NCBI GenBank assembly: GCA_017472115.1
Contig: JAFUQW010000047.1
Coordinates: 1 to 15,868, forward strand
Source of the DNA: Bacteroidales bacterium
GTDB taxonomy: Bacteria; Bacteroidota; Bacteroidia; Bacteroidales; UBA932
DNA: 15,868 bases
Direction of reading: 5' to 3'
The position numbers and the translations under genes were made by a program. A model generated the notes under the pieces. The model was not told the DNA's origin and made no database searches. It worked only from the letters and a program-made list of their open reading frames with translations. Shown piece after piece: positions 14,167 to 15,868 of this stretch. Numbering within the stretch: the first letter of the stretch is position 1; every line of letters starts with the position of its first letter.

Positions 14167-15064
14167 TTGCCTTTCCCTCCTTCTTGACTTTGAGACCGGT
14201 CTTGATTTCCTCAAAACCTTCGCCATAAACGCCATGAGCCGTTGAAACGGAAATGAAAGCCTTCTTGTCTATGGACTTTACCTCATTTATGACTTCATTC
14301 ATCTGATTCTTTCTCGATATGACAAGAAGCACCTTGCTCTCATTCTGGGAATACCAGCCTACAGACTGAAGAGCAGTGACGCCACGACGGACATCCTTGA
14401 TTATATGGTCTGCAATTTCAGCGTACTTCGTCGAAAAAATGAGAATCTGCACAGACGACTTGTTGCCGAGCAGCACATAATCGATTCCGAATGAGAAGCC
14501 GAGCATTACGACATAAGCATAGATCATATCGACAATTCCCTTGCCCGGGACGAACAGCAGGCTCGTGATGATGAAGATGTCTGTAAAGAGATATACCTTT
14601 CCCACAGATACCGGCCAATACTTGTTTACGATCATCGCTATGATGTCCGTACCTCCGGTACTTCCTCCTCTGAGCATTATCAGACCGATACCGACAGACT
14701 CCATCGCCGCTCCAAGAAGAGCAACCAGCAGTTTGTCTGGAAAATCAGTGACTTCAAGTACAGGGAACATAGGAAGGACTTCAAACAATATTGAAGTCAG
14801 GGCCAGCACATAGATCGTCTTGACACCGAATCCCCTTCCAAGGCTCAGGAAGCCCAATACGAGAAGAATGATATTAAGAGCAGGATATGTCCATCCGACC
14901 GGAATGCCTGTACCATACTGGACAATGGTACAGAGACCGGTCAGACCGCCGCTTGCAAGTCCGTTTGGAATCAGGAACGAAGTCCATGCCAAACAGAAGA
15001 TCAGCGAACCGACCGTCATAAGGAAATAATCAAGAAATGCAGTCAGAAACTTATTTGATTTCAT
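14144..15064 (-). CDS. YitT-family membrane protein, first tandem copy
   Basis: A 306-residue paralogue of the following gene with the same architecture. Hydrophobic segments lie at about 11-33, 59-75, 80-100, 112-131, 156-173 and 178-199. The block LRGGSTGGTDIIAM is at 131-144, and the C-terminal DUF2179 domain (about 226-286) has RGVTALQSVGWYSQNES and GVYGEGFEEI. A lysine-rich tail (about 288-303) is not shared with the second copy. Its start is 14 bases after the leuS stop, so it is probably read from the leuS promoter outside the window. The two copies keep the same motifs but differ clearly elsewhere, pointing to an old duplication, perhaps a heteromeric pair (inference). Family members are annotated only as membrane proteins of unknown function. 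Confidence 0.88.
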   Translation of the reverse strand: MKSNKFLTAFLDYFLMTVGSLIFCLAWTSFLIPNGLASGGLTGLCTIVQYGTGIPVGWTYPALNIILLVLGFLSLGRGFGVKTIYVLALTSILFEVLPMFPVLEVTDFPDKLLVALLGAAMESVGIGLIMLRGGSTGGTDIIAMIVNKYWPVSVGKVYLFTDIFIITSLLFVPGKGIVDMIYAYVVMLGFSFGIDYVLLGNKSSVQILIFSTKYAEIADHIIKDVRRGVTALQSVGWYSQNESKVLLVISRKNQMNEVINEVKSIDKKAFISVSTAHGVYGEGFEEIKTGLKVKKEGKANGGKETV

Positions 15065-15078
15065 AGGTCCTAAACAGG

Positions 15079-15868
15079 TTATTTTACAACAATGTTTACA
15101 ATCTTTCCAGGTACAACGATCACTTTGACGATATTGCCGCCTGCAACATACTTCGATGTCTGCTCCAGCCCACGTACATGAGAATCAACATCCTCACGGG
15201 ACATATCGAGCGGAAGTTCAACAGTAAAACGTGTCTTTCCGTTGAATGAGACAGCATAAGTGCAGTTGTTCTCTACAGTATAGGCCTCGACATATTCAGG
15301 GAACTTGGCATAAGTGATGCTTTCCTTATGTCCGAGAGCCTCCCAGAGTTCTTCCGCAATGTGAGGTGCGAACGGAGAAAGCAGTATGATGAGAGGTTCG
15401 AGAATCTCACGTTTCGTACACTTGAGATCGTTCAGTTCGTTTACTGCGATCATGAATGCGCTGACCGCAGTATTGAATGAGAACGACTCGATGTCCGTAC
15501 GGACCTTGCCGATAAGCTTGTGAAGAGACTTGAGTTCATCAGCCGAAGCCTTCTCATCAGTCACGATGAAGCCATCGCGGTCGTAGAACATCCTCCACAC
15601 CTTCTTGAGGAAGCGGTTCACTCCGTCGATACCCTTTGTATCCCATGGCTTTGACTGCTCGAGAGGCCCGAGGAACATTTCGTAAAGACGCAATGTATCA
15701 GCTCCGTACGTATCACATATCATGTCCGGATTAACGACATTGAACATGGACTTTGACATCTTTTCGATAGCCCATCCGCAGATATACTCGCCATCTTCAA
15801 GTATGAATTCTGCATCAGCGAAGTCCGGCATCCAGTTGCGGAATGCCTCAAGGTCGAGACGATCGTTG
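15079..15868 (-). CDS. leuS: Leucyl-tRNA synthetase, C-terminal part (5' truncated by window)
   Basis: The end of the class I synthetase that charges tRNA-Leu with leucine in the cytoplasm. The frame is open to the window edge, 12 codons beyond the first visible Met at 15831, so the start lies outside. The catalytic KMSKS loop is present in [15 protein letters not shown], followed by [29 protein letters not shown]. The helical anticodon-binding domain includes [18 protein letters not shown], and the small LeuRS-specific C-terminal domain ends ...[12 protein letters not shown]. The motifs separate it from isoleucyl- and valyl-tRNA synthetases. It is followed by the two YitT genes after a 14-base gap, with no terminator between, so the three form an operon. 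Confidence 0.96.
   Translation of the reverse strand, partial: NDRLDLEAFRNWMPDFADAEFILEDGEYICGWAIEKMSKSMFNVVNPDMICDTYGADTLRLYEMFLGPLEQSKPWDTKGIDGVNRFLKKVWRMFYDRDGFIVTDEKASADELKSLHKLIGKVRTDIESFSFNTAVSAFMIAVNELNDLKCTKREILEPLIILLSPFAPHIAEELWEALGHKESITYAKFPEYVEAYTVENNCTYAVSFNGKTRFTVELPLDMSREDVDSHVRGLEQTSKYVAGGNIVKVIVVPGKIVNIVVK

Noticed and set aside
14167..14235. 23-residue Arg/Lys-rich N-terminal extension of the second YitT protein
   Set aside because: It lies within the coding 3' end of the first YitT gene and has no counterpart in the paralogue, whose membrane region starts directly.
1..15868. CRISPR array, insertion sequence, phage or defence genes
   Set aside because: No regularly spaced repeats, transposase, integrase or defence-associated domain was seen on either strand.

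Overview
The window looks like chromosomal DNA from an anaerobic gut-type Bacteroidales (Bacteroidota). Three things support this. Intergenic stretches carry TAnnTTTG-type -7 promoter boxes, as described for Bacteroides, and most starts lack a clear Shine-Dalgarno sequence. The gene content also fits: a 71-residue winged-helix protein of a common Bacteroidota family, a secreted sialate O-acetylesterase, a membrane-anchored AraC-type regulator and a pyruvate,phosphate dikinase. The genus cannot be fixed by reading alone.

Layout. Bases 2-388 are the C-terminus of pyruvate,phosphate dikinase, ending in a strong hairpin terminator. A convergent small winged-helix gene (533-748, minus) follows. 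An AT-rich gap of about 290 bases leads to a tRNA-Gly(CCC), and only 22 bases after it begins a plus-strand cluster (1135-5161): sialate O-acetylesterase, DJ-1/PfpI protein, short-chain dehydrogenase and a double-VOC (glyoxalase-fold) protein. This cluster ends at a bidirectional terminator shared with a minus-strand pair, alanine racemase plus low-molecular-weight protein-tyrosine phosphatase (6817-5201). The racemase is divergent from a YugP-like zinc metallopeptidase (6901-7572, plus); the two -7 boxes form a perfect inverted repeat.

From 7663 to the end all genes are on the minus strand. In transcription order from the right edge they are: the leucyl-tRNA synthetase C-terminus (partial), two tandem YitT-type membrane proteins, a terminator, a multi-spanning AraC-type regulator, the ABC-F translation factor EttA, a terminator, glucosamine-6-phosphate deaminase NagB, and a membrane-anchored M28 peptidase. 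Twice (before nagB and before the regulator) a terminator tail directly abuts the -7 box of the next gene.

Most of the window is conserved housekeeping and metabolic content. I see no mobile element, CRISPR array, phage gene or defence system. The points worth a second look are organisational: a likely start-site error in the AraC-type gene, whose longest ORF begins inside the upstream terminator; the mirror-image promoter pair; a probable tRNA-led operon; and the DJ-1/SDR/VOC grouping, which could be a carbonyl-handling set (inference only).
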